Origin: Bacillus pseudomycoides
Lineage (GTDB): Bacteria > Bacillota > Bacilli > Bacillales > Bacillaceae_G
Assembly: GCF_022811845.1 (NCBI RefSeq)
Contig: NZ_CP064266.1
Span: forward strand, 1,612,001-1,676,000
Reading direction: 5' to 3'
Length of the DNA stretch: 64,000 nt
Shown: piece by piece, positions 41,831 through 50,092 of the stretch
Numbering within the stretch: the first letter of the stretch is position 1
Layout of the letters: each line of letters opens with the position of its first letter
Notes under the pieces: model-generated
What the model saw: the letters and a program-made list of their open reading frames with translations, nothing else
What the model was told of the DNA's origin: nothing
The model's database searches: none
Program-made: the position numbers and the translations under genes

Positions 41831-42904
41831 ATGAAAAAAGTAGTACATATAAAGTGGGGAATGTCGTTGTTAGCTGGTGTCTTATTACTTGGAACTATGG
41901 GATGCTCAACAAAAAGTAATGCGAAGCCTAAAGAGAGTAATGTAGAAAAAGAAGTAAAACAAGCATTAGAAGGGAATGTAGAAGCATTTAACAAAGAAGA
42001 CTTGGACGGATATCTAGACACGTTTTCGAGTAAGGTTTATAGTTATGAAATTTCAAAAAAAACAACAAAACAGATGTTTGAAGCATTTGATTTAAAAGCT
42101 AGTTTAAAAAAGGTAAAAGTACTTTCTTATTCTGATAAGTATGCAACTGTAGAAGTGAAACAAGAAACAAAGAGTAAAATGAAAAATGAGCATTATACAG
42201 ATAATGTAACAGAAGCCGTGCATACACTTGACAAAGAAGGGGAGAAATGGAGAATAAAAAGTACGTCAATAAAATCGATAAAAACATTGGATGGAAAAGA
42301 AATTAAATCTCCAAATGAATTATTTTCAGCGGATGGAAATAAAGGTAGTACAAGTTCTTCAAAATCCCCTGCTGCTGAAGATAAAGCAAAGGATCGTTTG
42401 AAGGAGAAAGGTAATCAAAATCAACCTCCTCAATCAAGTGAAAGTATGAGAGCGAAATATGTCAAGAATGCCGCTAAAGGCGGAACAATTATAAATGGAA
42501 ATCGAATTGAGTTTGATGGATATGCTGTACAAATTCTAGACAGCGAATTTGATTATAAAAAGTTGACAGGTGATCGAATTACACTAAAAGTCAGGGTTGA
42601 GAATCGAACTGGGCTGAAGATGAATATGTATCCAAACAATACAGTTATTTTGCAAGATGGTAAACAAATTTCTCCATTAGATCGCGATAAGCTACCGATA
42701 TTAGATGCTGCAGATGTTCGAGATGGTGAGGCGAAGGAATATATAATTAGTTTTCCAATGATTGAGGCAAAAGAGTTTGCGATTAAATTTATAGCTGGAG
42801 GAAATCGTGAAGGTGATAAAAAAGGTCGATATGAGGAACATGTATTTATCTACCAGCCTGAAAAGAAAGAGCAAGATAGTAAAAAGGATGTAAATACGTT
42901 ATAA
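41831..42904 (+). CDS. Two-domain lipoprotein (NTF2-like plus DUF4352-like)
   Basis: A 357-residue lipoprotein (lipobox MGC, Cys19). The first domain (about 38-160) is homologous to the lipoprotein just upstream. A Ser/Lys/Asn-rich linker (165-205) leads to a beta-sandwich domain (about 215-340) with ITLKVRVENRTGLKMNMYPN, resembling DUF4352/Telomeric-repeat-like bacterial Ig folds. ATG follows AAGGGGATT. The pair looks like a tandem duplication with a domain added. Role unknown. Confidence 0.8.
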   Translation: MKKVVHIKWGMSLLAGVLLLGTMGCSTKSNAKPKESNVEKEVKQALEGNVEAFNKEDLDGYLDTFSSKVYSYEISKKTTKQMFEAFDLKASLKKVKVLSYSDKYATVEVKQETKSKMKNEHYTDNVTEAVHTLDKEGEKWRIKSTSIKSIKTLDGKEIKSPNELFSADGNKGSTSSSKSPAAEDKAKDRLKEKGNQNQPPQSSESMRAKYVKNAAKGGTIINGNRIEFDGYAVQILDSEFDYKKLTGDRITLKVRVENRTGLKMNMYPNNTVILQDGKQISPLDRDKLPILDAADVRDGEAKEYIISFPMIEAKEFAIKFIAGGNREGDKKGRYEEHVFIYQPEKKEQDSKKDVNTL

Positions 42905-42939
42905 AAAAGAAGATTATCTTAGGATAATCTTCTTTTTTA
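42903..42939 (+). terminator. Terminator of the lipoprotein pair
   Basis: AAAAAAGAAGATTATC pairs with GATAATCTTCTTTTTT around a 4-nt loop. Confidence 0.9.
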
Positions 42940-42964
42940 TAAGATGAGGGAAAGAGGTGAGCAG

Positions 42965-43150
42965 ATGGCTAATATTAGAGATATTGCAAAGCTAGCCGGT
43001 GTGTCGGTTACAACTGTTTCACGAGTGTTAGATGACCATCCATATGTAAGTAGAGAAAAACGACAAGCAGTTTTAGAGGTTGTTGAAAAATTGAATTATT
43101 CACAAAATGCAAATGCCGTTCATTTATCTAAAGGAAAAACGAATATTTAG
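42965..43150 (+). pseudogene. LacI-family regulator, only the DNA-binding part left
   Basis: Sixty-one codons beginning MANIRDIAKLAGVSVTTVSR, a complete LacI helix-turn-helix and hinge start, then a stop in what was the linker. ATG follows AGAGGTGAG. The sugar-binding domain is absent. The DNA continues without a gap into a headless YitT gene, so a deletion joined the two. The remaining peptide could still bind DNA weakly. Confidence 0.8.
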
Positions 43151-43557
43151 GGTGGAGCGTTGGAAAAGGTGTTCTTATTATTGATATTGCTGTAATTGCC
43201 GGTTCGGTGTTTATCATTGGACAGGAAAAAGCGATGTATACGCTCGTTGCAGTATTTGTTGGGGCGAAAGTTATCGATTTCATTGTCGAAGGCATTAATA
43301 TAAAAACAGCGGTTACGATTATATCAAGTCAACCAGATTTAATTCGTGAAACGATTACGAAACATATGACACGCGGCGTTACTGTTTTAGAAGGACGCGG
43401 TGGTTATACTGGGAAAAACAAAGAAGTACTATATGTCGTAATTAATAAACAAGAGCTTGTAAAGTTAAAACAAGTAATCAGCAACGTGGATGAAGACGCA
43501 TTTGTGGTTATTCATGATGTACGAGATGTACTTGGCGGTGGTTTTAAAGTAAGCTAA
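43150..43557 (+). pseudogene. YitT/DUF2179-family membrane protein, N-terminal part deleted
   Basis: About 135 codons: the last transmembrane segments (GVLIIDIAVIAGSVFIIGQE) and the complete C-terminal DUF2179 domain (TAVTIISSQPDLIRETITKH to VRDVLGGGFKVS). The first three or four helices are missing and there is no start signal. It is fused at about 43145 to the LacI remnant. Confidence 0.8.
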
Positions 43558-43591
43558 AAAGATGAACGAGGGGATTCGTTCATCTTTTTTA
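43556..43591. terminator. Bidirectional terminator
   Basis: AAAAAGATGAACGA and TCGTTCATCTTTTT form a stem between convergent genes. It ends the siroheme/nitrite operon on the minus strand. Confidence 0.85.
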
Positions 43592-44038
43592 TTTGATAAT
43601 TTGTGGAAGGATCTGCATTAGTTTTTGCTTGATTCGTTTTGCATAGGATGGATGCTTACCAGAAGTTGAGATGCTTATAACATATTCGTCATTTCGAATG
43701 ATTGCGGGTGTATGAAAGGAGGATTCTTTTCCATCACTGACGACATTAACCCATTGAAATTCATGTGCTGCTTGTTTAACCATCATATTTACATCATGGT
43801 AATTTGTTGCAGCATAGATGAGGTGTGCATCTTTAATATCTTCTTCTGAAAATGTTTTTTGTTTCCACGTAATGTAGGAAAGGGTCTTCATTTCTTCACA
43901 AATATTTGGACTCACCACAGTGACAAAAGCTCCTGTATTTTTTAATCCAGCTGTCTTTCGGTACGCAATTTTTCCACCACCTATAATTACAACAGTTTTG
44001 CCCTGTAGATTACACATAATAGGATAGATGTTATGCAT
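43589..44038 (-). CDS. Precorrin-2 dehydrogenase (SirC type)
   Basis: A 149-residue NAD-binding enzyme oxidising precorrin-2 to sirohydrochlorin in siroheme synthesis. It starts NIYPIMCNLQGKTVVIIGGG, the Rossmann site of the Met8/CysG N-terminal domain, and contains VSDGKESSFHTPAIIRNDEY. It is short because it lacks a chelatase or dimerisation extension, like B. subtilis YlnF. It overlaps sirB by 8 nt and is last of the nir-siroheme operon. Confidence 0.9.
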   Translation of the reverse strand: MHNIYPIMCNLQGKTVVIIGGGKIAYRKTAGLKNTGAFVTVVSPNICEEMKTLSYITWKQKTFSEEDIKDAHLIYAATNYHDVNMMVKQAAHEFQWVNVVSDGKESSFHTPAIIRNDEYVISISTSGKHPSYAKRIKQKLMQILPQIIK

Positions 44039-44741
44039 GTATATGTTCCTCCATTCGCTCCAATAACGCGGACTTCATATAGGAATCAAATTGAAGGCAG
44101 TTACAAGTTGTAACGTTAGCGTATTTTTTAGCATGCCGATTAATTTTTTGAAGTAATAACCCGGTGAAGAGAAGATAGGGCATGACATATACATGCTTTG
44201 CTGATGATGACCGATCATTGAGTTCATCAGTAAAGGAAGGCGTTCCTTTTGTTAAAAAGGAGCAGGAAACTGGTAAGGAAATCCTTTGCTCGACAGCTGC
44301 TCCAATTTGTCTTAATTCATGTATAGGTTGAGAATCGCCACTACCACGGCCGACAAGTATGATTTCGCTATTTTCTATTGGCATAGCTTCGCGGATTCGT
44401 TTTATCACAAGTTCAATCATAAACGGATGCGTACTGAAAGGTGGTGCAACTGAAAATGTAATGTGTGGATGTCCCTTTTGAATTTTCTCGATTTCAAAAG
44501 GGACATCACGTTTATAATGGGCTGCTGCAAATAATAAAACGGGAACTATTAAAATTTCAGTCGCACCGTCTTGGATGGCTTCTGCAATTGCATCCTGAAC
44601 AGTCGGTGTTGTTAGTTCAAGAAATCCGATTTTTTGGATATTTTCGCTTCGCTCTTTTATAACGGATTGAATAAAGTGAATGAACTGTTCATTGCCTTCT
44701 TGTAATCGGCTGCCATGTCCAATATAAACGATGCCTTTCAC
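44031..44741 (-). CDS. Sirohydrochlorin ferrochelatase (CbiX/SirB type)
   Basis: A 236-residue two-domain CbiX-family chelatase inserting iron into sirohydrochlorin. The N-terminal KGIVYIGHGSRLQEGNEQF carries the metal-site His, and FAAAHYKRDVPFEI the second. The C-terminal half repeats the fold (ILVGRGSGD). GTG start overlaps the cobA stop by 4 nt, indicating coupling. It sits between cobA-hemD and sirC. Confidence 0.9.
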   Translation of the reverse strand: MKGIVYIGHGSRLQEGNEQFIHFIQSVIKERSENIQKIGFLELTTPTVQDAIAEAIQDGATEILIVPVLLFAAAHYKRDVPFEIEKIQKGHPHITFSVAPPFSTHPFMIELVIKRIREAMPIENSEIILVGRGSGDSQPIHELRQIGAAVEQRISLPVSCSFLTKGTPSFTDELNDRSSSAKHVYVMPYLLFTGLLLQKINRHAKKYANVTTCNCLQFDSYMKSALLERMEEHIHA

Positions 44742-46162
44742 CTTTCCACCACTTCTTTCTCATTGATGATAGATTGCAGTTGCTGATCGACATGTTGGAA
44801 TCCGACCTTATTTGCATATTGTAAAGTGAGTTCATCGGCATAGGAAAATGGCAAATGAAGAATATCTACGCAGTTAAGGCGCTTTACTTCGGATATAAAC
44901 GTATCAATTGCAGCGCGGCCTTCAAATACGATACTATCCCACGCGAATTCAGTTAGCGTACGTGTATGAATTTCATCAAAACGATGATCAATGTTATATT
45001 CATGTGTCATGATATAAGAACCTGCACCTGTTTTTTCTTGAATGATGGCAATACGGTTGATATTTCGTCCTAAGTAAATAGTTGTTTCGGTAGAGAATCT
45101 TGCTGATTTACTTAATAATCCGTACTGCATAAGTGCTTTTTGTGTAGCGCTATTCATATGTTGTAGTGTTGCTTGTAAGGAGCGAATATCCTTTTGATGC
45201 CAAACGCATGATTGTAACAAGATTTCAATGCTTTCAGGTGAGCAGAAAACAAGGCGTTCGGCGTTAAATATTTCACAGAGTTGATCGGATGTTAGCTGAT
45301 GTTCCTGCTTTTTGAAAGTTGGAATTTGATATACTTCTGCTCCAGCTGCTTGTAACCTTTGTGCCAGTATACTTGTTTTGTTTGTTGCAGAGGCAAATAA
45401 AACTTTTTTTCCGTGTAGTGATTTGCGTTCTTGCCAAGCGATTTGTTTACGCAAAGATACAACCTCACCAACAATGGTCATCGAAGGATTGGAAATATGT
45501 TCTTTTTTTACGGAATCAACGATTGTAGAGAGTGTACCTGTAACAACTCGTTGTTTGCCAGTTGTCCCCCATTCAATGACTGCTACAGGAGTATCTTTTG
45601 TTCGCCCTGTTTGCAATAAGTTTTCACAAATTACTGGTAAGTTTTTAACGCCCATGTAGAAGGCAATTGTATCGCTGTTTAAGAGAGCACTGTAATTGAC
45701 TTGGTCGCTAATTGCTCCTTTTGTATGACCAGTTAACAACGTTACACTATTACTATAGTTACGATGGGTAAGAGGGATGCCGGCATACGCACTAGCAGCA
45801 ACACTAGATGTAATACCTGGGACAATCTCATATGAAATGTTTTCTTCAGCTAAGGCGGTTGCTTCTTCACCGACGCGTCCAAAAATAGATGGATCTCCGC
45901 CCTTTAAGCGGACGACAATTTTACCTTCTTTGGCAGACTGAATTAAATGCATGTTAATCATTTCTTGTCGCATAATATGATTTGTTGGCATTTTCCCGCA
46001 GTAAACGAATTCACATGCTGGCTTCGTATAGCGAAGTAAACTTGGATTCAATAAGCGATCATATAAAACAACATCTGCTTTTTTTAGACAATCTATTGCC
46101 TTTTTTGTAATCAGTCCTTCATCACCAGGTCCTGCACCAACTAAATATACGTATCCTTTCAT
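44738..46162 (-). CDS. Uroporphyrinogen-III C-methyltransferase fused to a HemD-like domain
   Basis: A 474-residue bifunctional protein. Residues 1-245 are a SAM-dependent uroporphyrinogen-III methyltransferase (VYLVGAGPGDEGLITKKA, VVRLKGGDPSIFGR, PGITSSVAASAYAGIPLTHR). Residues about 250-474 match uroporphyrinogen-III synthase (KVLFASATNKTSILAQRLQA, ERLVFCSPESIEILL), though weakly conserved. It makes precorrin-2 for siroheme, the cofactor of the nitrite reductase encoded upstream in the same operon. ATG follows GAGGTGG. Confidence 0.88.
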   Translation of the reverse strand: MKGYVYLVGAGPGDEGLITKKAIDCLKKADVVLYDRLLNPSLLRYTKPACEFVYCGKMPTNHIMRQEMINMHLIQSAKEGKIVVRLKGGDPSIFGRVGEEATALAEENISYEIVPGITSSVAASAYAGIPLTHRNYSNSVTLLTGHTKGAISDQVNYSALLNSDTIAFYMGVKNLPVICENLLQTGRTKDTPVAVIEWGTTGKQRVVTGTLSTIVDSVKKEHISNPSMTIVGEVVSLRKQIAWQERKSLHGKKVLFASATNKTSILAQRLQAAGAEVYQIPTFKKQEHQLTSDQLCEIFNAERLVFCSPESIEILLQSCVWHQKDIRSLQATLQHMNSATQKALMQYGLLSKSARFSTETTIYLGRNINRIAIIQEKTGAGSYIMTHEYNIDHRFDEIHTRTLTEFAWDSIVFEGRAAIDTFISEVKRLNCVDILHLPFSYADELTLQYANKVGFQHVDQQLQSIINEKEVVER

Positions 46163-46188
46163 CTCTCCACCTCATCTATTGTTACTTG

Positions 46189-46215
46189 AAAGGAAACCCC
46201 AAAAGGGGTCTCCTT
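46189..46215 (-). terminator. Hairpin between nirD and the siroheme genes
   Basis: AAGGAAACCCC and GGGGTCTCCTT form an imperfect stem. On the minus strand only a short U run follows. It may attenuate rather than end transcription between nirD and cobA-hemD. Confidence 0.55.
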
Positions 46216-46222
46216 GTACAGG

Positions 46223-46540
46223 CTACATGTATATATAAATATCACCGTCAATAATTTCTACTTCATACGTTTGAATACAACCATCATCAGGTTTTTGAAC
46301 TTCACCTGTTATTAATGAAATCTTCCAGTCGTGTAACGGACAGAAGACAAACTCACCAGAAACAATGCCTTCTGCTAAAGGCCCGTTTTTATGAGGACAT
46401 CGATTTTCTACGGCGCGAATATCGCCATTTGAAAGGCGAAATAAGGCGATGGACAAGTCCTTTATTCGCACTTCCTTACCGATTTGTACGGGAAGATCTT
46501 CGGCACGTATTATTTTGATTTTCTCTTTCGTTTGTAACAT
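46223..46540 (-). CDS. nirD: Nitrite reductase small subunit NirD
   Basis: A 105-residue Rieske-like protein, the small subunit of NADH-dependent assimilatory nitrite reductase. The Rieske ligands are intact: CPHKNGPLAEG and CPLHDWKISL. ATG follows AAGGAG, 12 nt after nirB. It works in the cytoplasm with NirB to reduce nitrite to ammonium. Confidence 0.94.
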   Translation of the reverse strand: MLQTKEKIKIIRAEDLPVQIGKEVRIKDLSIALFRLSNGDIRAVENRCPHKNGPLAEGIVSGEFVFCPLHDWKISLITGEVQKPDDGCIQTYEVEIIDGDIYIYM

Positions 46541-46552
46541 GTAGATCGCTCC

Positions 46553-48958
46553 TTACTTTACAGTTTCTACTTCATACATGGCTTTTAGTGACTGAGTTTC
46601 TAGTGCTTGTCCCCAAGCTTCTTCATATGTGTTACGCGCTCTATGGAAACGATCATTTAGCATAGAGACCATATCTTCATCTTGCAGCACTTCTTTTATG
46701 TGATCTAAGCCCATTCGTTCCACCCAAGGAGCTGTTCGTTCACCGTAAATACCAGTTTCACGGTAATGTTGTACATAAGCCGTAGCAATATGAAGTACAT
46801 CTTCTTCGGTAGGGACAATCATGACAAAATCAGCTTCACGAACTTCTGTACCACCGTTACCGCCAATATAAAGCTGGAATCCATTTTCAACACAAACGAC
46901 GCCGAAGTCTTTCGTTAATGCTTCTGCGCAGTTACGTGGACAACCCGTTACACCCATTTTCATTTTATGTGGTGTATCTACCATTTCTAACGACTGTTCC
47001 AGTAACATACCAAGTCCTAACGAATCTTTCGTACCAAAACGACAGAAGCGAGAACCAACGCATGATTTTACATTACGAAGGGATTTTGAATAAGCATAAC
47101 CGGATGTCATATCGAGATCGGCCCAAACCTTTGGTAAATCTTCTTTCTTAACACCGTATAAGCCAATTCGACTCGCACCTGTTATTTTTACGAGCGGTAC
47201 ATCGTATTTCTTTGCAACTTCGGCGATTTTCATTAAATCATCCGCAGTAGTAACACCACCGTACATGCGAGGAATAACAGAAAATGTACCATCATGCTGA
47301 ATATTACCGTTCATTCTTTCGTTCACGAAGCGAGATGATTTATCATCTGTATATTCTTCTGGACGTGCCATACGCAAGTAGTAGTTTAATGCAGGGCGGC
47401 ATTTTGAACAGCCATCTTCATGTGCAAAGCCGAGGACATTTCGTACTTCTTTAGGCGATTTCAAACCCTTCTCATGAATTGCTGTGACAACTTCATCACG
47501 TGATAAAGTTGTACACCCGCACATACCAACAGATTGTGCAGATGCATCGAAGCTATCCCCGAGTGTATGAGATAAAATTTGTTCAACAAGTGGACGACAT
47601 TTACCACATGATCCAGCAGCTTTTGTACAACCTTTCACTTCTTCAAAAGTTGTTAAATCTTGCTCCAAAATGGCATGAACAATCGTTCCTTTTGTCACAC
47701 CGTTACATCCACAAACAGTATCATCAGCACTCATGCTTGCAACGTCAAGTCCGCTTTCTTCACCAGCTTTGTGAAGTAGAGATGCCGGTGTGTATTCTTG
47801 TATATCTTCTTCCTTTTTTAACATGCTAAAGAGACGTGTACCTTCAGTGGTATCTCCATATAAAACAACACCGACGACTTTATTGTCACGAATTAATACT
47901 TTTTTATAGGAACGAGTACATTCATTAAAGATTGAGATTGCTTTTGCCTTAGCATCTTCATAAATTTGTCCAGCAGAGAATAAATCGCACCCTGCAACTT
48001 TAAGTTGAGTACCGACAATACTACCTGAATATCCGTCTGTTTGTGCGTTCGTTATATGTTTTGCTAGTATGGCACCTTGTTCGTATAAAGGAGCGACAAG
48101 ACCATAGGCAATACCATTATGTTCGGCACATTCACCAACTGCATAGATGGATTCATCGTCTGTTTGCATATAGTCATTTGTCACAATACCGCGGTTCACA
48201 AGTAAGCCAGCGTCTTTAGCTAAGTGTGTATTGGGACGTATTCCGACAGCCATTACAATTAAATCACATGCTACAATACTGCCATCCTCAAATTGGATTC
48301 CTTCAACGTGGTCAGTACCAATAATTTTTACGGTTTTCTTTTCCATAAGAAACTTCATACCTTGTGCTTCTAAATCTTCACGTAGTAATGAAGAGGCTTT
48401 AGCGTCGAGTTGTTGTTCCATTAAGTAAGGCATTAAATGGACAACATGTACGTCCATTCCTAAATCAATAAGCCCTCGTGCGGCCTCTAAACCAAGCAAT
48501 CCGCCGCCTATGACAACAGCTTTTTTATATTGCTTAGCAGTATCCATCATAAATTGTGTATCTTCAATTGTACGAAATCCTGTTACACCTGGAAGCTGTG
48601 AACCTTCAACAGGTAAGATGAAAGCGCTAGAACCTGTTGCAATAATAAGTTTGTCATACATGACAATACGTCTTTTGTCTGTAACAATGGCTTGTTCTTC
48701 CCGATCAATATTTATTACCTTTTCATTTGTATACAGTGTAATGTCATTTTCTTTGTACCAATTGTATTCGTTCATAATGATATCTTGGATATTTGTTTTT
48801 CCTTGTAAGACGTGAGATAACATAATGCGGTTGTAGTTTGGATGAGGTTCATCACCAAAAATAGTAATGTCATAAAGCTCTGGATCTTGTTTTAAAATCT
48901 CCTCAATGCAGCGTATACCGGCCATACCATTTCCGATCATGACTAAACGTTTTTTCAT
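46553..48958 (-). CDS. nirB: NADH-dependent nitrite reductase large subunit NirB
   Basis: An 801-residue FAD, [2Fe-2S] and siroheme/[4Fe-4S] enzyme. The N-terminal flavin domain starts KKRLVMIGNGMAGIRCIEEI. A BFD-like domain carries CGCNGVTKGTIV and CGKCRP. The hemoprotein half has CVGSRFCRFG and GCPRNCAEALTKDFG, the Cys ligands of the siroheme-coupled cluster. ATG at 48958 is preferred because GAGGGG lies 8 nt upstream. It heads the operon nirB-nirD-cobA/hemD-sirB-sirC, so the reductase and its cofactor are made together. An FNR box sits at -41.5. Confidence 0.95.
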   Translation of the reverse strand: MKKRLVMIGNGMAGIRCIEEILKQDPELYDITIFGDEPHPNYNRIMLSHVLQGKTNIQDIIMNEYNWYKENDITLYTNEKVINIDREEQAIVTDKRRIVMYDKLIIATGSSAFILPVEGSQLPGVTGFRTIEDTQFMMDTAKQYKKAVVIGGGLLGLEAARGLIDLGMDVHVVHLMPYLMEQQLDAKASSLLREDLEAQGMKFLMEKKTVKIIGTDHVEGIQFEDGSIVACDLIVMAVGIRPNTHLAKDAGLLVNRGIVTNDYMQTDDESIYAVGECAEHNGIAYGLVAPLYEQGAILAKHITNAQTDGYSGSIVGTQLKVAGCDLFSAGQIYEDAKAKAISIFNECTRSYKKVLIRDNKVVGVVLYGDTTEGTRLFSMLKKEEDIQEYTPASLLHKAGEESGLDVASMSADDTVCGCNGVTKGTIVHAILEQDLTTFEEVKGCTKAAGSCGKCRPLVEQILSHTLGDSFDASAQSVGMCGCTTLSRDEVVTAIHEKGLKSPKEVRNVLGFAHEDGCSKCRPALNYYLRMARPEEYTDDKSSRFVNERMNGNIQHDGTFSVIPRMYGGVTTADDLMKIAEVAKKYDVPLVKITGASRIGLYGVKKEDLPKVWADLDMTSGYAYSKSLRNVKSCVGSRFCRFGTKDSLGLGMLLEQSLEMVDTPHKMKMGVTGCPRNCAEALTKDFGVVCVENGFQLYIGGNGGTEVREADFVMIVPTEEDVLHIATAYVQHYRETGIYGERTAPWVERMGLDHIKEVLQDEDMVSMLNDRFHRARNTYEEAWGQALETQSLKAMYEVETVK

Positions 48959-49008
48959 ATTCATTTCCCCTCTTAAATGTGAAATGTTTAACAAACTTTC
49001 ATACTCGT

Positions 49009-49051
49009 ATTATAGAGTTTTTGGAAAATAGAGGGTGTGATATTTATCACA
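49009..49051 (-). promoter_or_regulatory. FNR-dependent nirB promoter
   Basis: TGTGATATTTATCACA (49036-49051) is a perfect TGTGA-N6-TCACA palindrome. A TATAAT lies at 49014-49009 on the minus strand. With a start about 7 bp further on, the box is centred near -41.5, the standard position for activation by Fnr at low oxygen. Confidence 0.88.
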
Positions 49052-49104
49052 GTTTGGGAGGGTTCACAAATTGTTAAAAATAATATAAAATCCCACTTGG
49101 ATTC

Positions 49105-49168
49105 TTACAAAAATGTAAGGGAAATGTAATAGGAATCAATAGCAGAATGAAATGATTCTCTTTAAAAT
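49105..49168 (+). promoter_or_regulatory. BceR-like regulon promoter 5 (yxeA-like gene)
   Basis: TTACAAAAATGTAA (49105-49118), 6 bp, TGTAAT, then TAAAAT at 49163-49168. It has the same spacing as the peptide-cassette promoters but the AATTCGATAG part is poorly kept (GGAATCAATAG). Confidence 0.65.
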
Positions 49169-49213
49169 AAGTTTATAGAAAACTATGCATATTGTGTGGA
49201 GGAGGAATCTACC

Positions 49214-49585
49214 TTGGGGTGGGGGAAAATAAAAAAGCGAGTAATTGTTACTGGAGTTGCGGCACTAGCTATGATTATACTATTACTACCAACAAAGCTT
49301 GGGCCAGTAATTGATAAATACAATCCATTTTATAAAACGAAAGAATACTATACAATTGTGAATGATATCGGTCAGCACGTTGGAGATGATTGGTATGAGT
49401 ATGAGTTTGTTGCATACGATGAAAAAGGCAGACAACAAACAATAAAGAAAACTGTAAAACATATGTTAAAGAAAGATGAATCTTTGAAGATTTTTGCAAA
49501 AGGACGTTATGGTGAGTCATTGGTAGAGATAGATGCTCAAAATATTCCTATGCAGGCGAGAAGCAAGCTTTTAGCAGCGAGATAA
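49214..49585 (+). CDS. YxeA-family (DUF1093) membrane-anchored protein
   Basis: A protein of about 123 residues with one N-terminal membrane segment (about 8-26) and a beta-barrel-like YxeA domain outside: KEYYTIVNDIGQ, DDWYEYEFVAYDEKGRQQTI, and the end SLVEIDAQNIP. The TTG at 49214 follows GGAGGAGG by 8 nt. The earlier in-frame GTG overlaps that site. In B. subtilis yxeA is in the yxdLM-yxeA operon controlled by the BceR-like regulator YxdJ in response to cationic peptides. The promoter motif here fits such control. Confidence 0.85.
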   Translation: MGWGKIKKRVIVTGVAALAMIILLLPTKLGPVIDKYNPFYKTKEYYTIVNDIGQHVGDDWYEYEFVAYDEKGRQQTIKKTVKHMLKKDESLKIFAKGRYGESLVEIDAQNIPMQARSKLLAAR

Positions 49586-49594
49586 AGTTGTTCA

Positions 49595-49658
49595 TGACAA
49601 TATTGTAAGGTACATGTAAGGTAATTCGATAGTTCACATTTATGAATTCTATTACAAT
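49595..49658 (+). promoter_or_regulatory. BceR-like regulon promoter 6
   Basis: TGACAATATTGTAA (49595-49608), 6 bp, TGTAAGG, AATTCGATAGT, then TACAAT at 49653-49658. The transcript would be only about 100 nt, to the terminator at 49732-49766, with no convincing gene. Confidence 0.65.
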
Positions 49659-49731
49659 ACAAGTAGAAAGTTTGAATATCCAACTTTTTGTCTGAAATAA
49701 TGATGAATGTTTTTAAAACCAACTATTGAAT

Positions 49732-49766
49732 AGGCCTCATCTCTTTATGAGATGAGGCTATTTTTT
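49732..49766 (+). terminator. Terminator after regulon promoter 6
   Basis: GCCTCATCTC and GAGATGAGGC are perfect complements around TTTAT, followed by six T residues. Confidence 0.9.
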
Positions 49767-49772
49767 AAAACA

Positions 49773-49836
49773 TTACAAAATTGTAAGGTTTACGTAAGTT
49801 AATTCGATGGCTTGTTTGTCATATTTTTTGCATAAT
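49773..49836 (+). promoter_or_regulatory. BceR-like regulon promoter 7
   Basis: TTACAAAATTGTAA (49773-49786), 6 bp, CGTAAGT, AATTCGATGG, then CATAAT at 49831-49836. It drives the 37-residue membrane peptide. Confidence 0.7.
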
Positions 49837-49884
49837 AAAAAAAGATAAGAAGTTAGGGAGATACGAAGAAGGGAGAAGAATGGG

Positions 49885-49998
49885 ATGCGAAAAGAAGAAG
49901 TAGTTAAGTTTCAGGTAAAAGATTTCTGTAGCTACTTTACTGTTGCTGCCATATGTATTGGACTCTTTGATATAATTACAAATTTAATTGTTAAATAA
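49885..49998 (+). CDS. 37-residue membrane peptide of the BceR-like regulon
   Basis: It encodes MRKEEVVKFQVKDFCSYFTV then AAICIGLFDIITNLIVK. A charged start and F-x-V-x-D-F segment precede about 20 hydrophobic residues, echoing the B-type peptides (FNKVDF plus a hydrophobic helix). ATG at 49885 follows AGGGAG by 9 nt. A terminator follows at 50009. Promoter, ribosome binding site and terminator frame it precisely, so translation is likely. Function unknown. Confidence 0.7.
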   Translation: MRKEEVVKFQVKDFCSYFTVAAICIGLFDIITNLIVK

Positions 49999-50008
49999 CA
50001 TAGATGAT

Positions 50009-50042
50009 AAAACAAGAAGGAGAGCCCTTCTTGTTTTTTTAT
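50009..50042 (+). terminator. Terminator of the 37-residue peptide gene
   Basis: AAAACAAGAAGG pairs with CCTTCTTGTTTT, followed by T residues. Confidence 0.9.
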
Positions 50043-50092
50043 TGCCCTTAATCTGAAGGGGCGTATTAAAATAGATACGAGAGGTGATAGAA

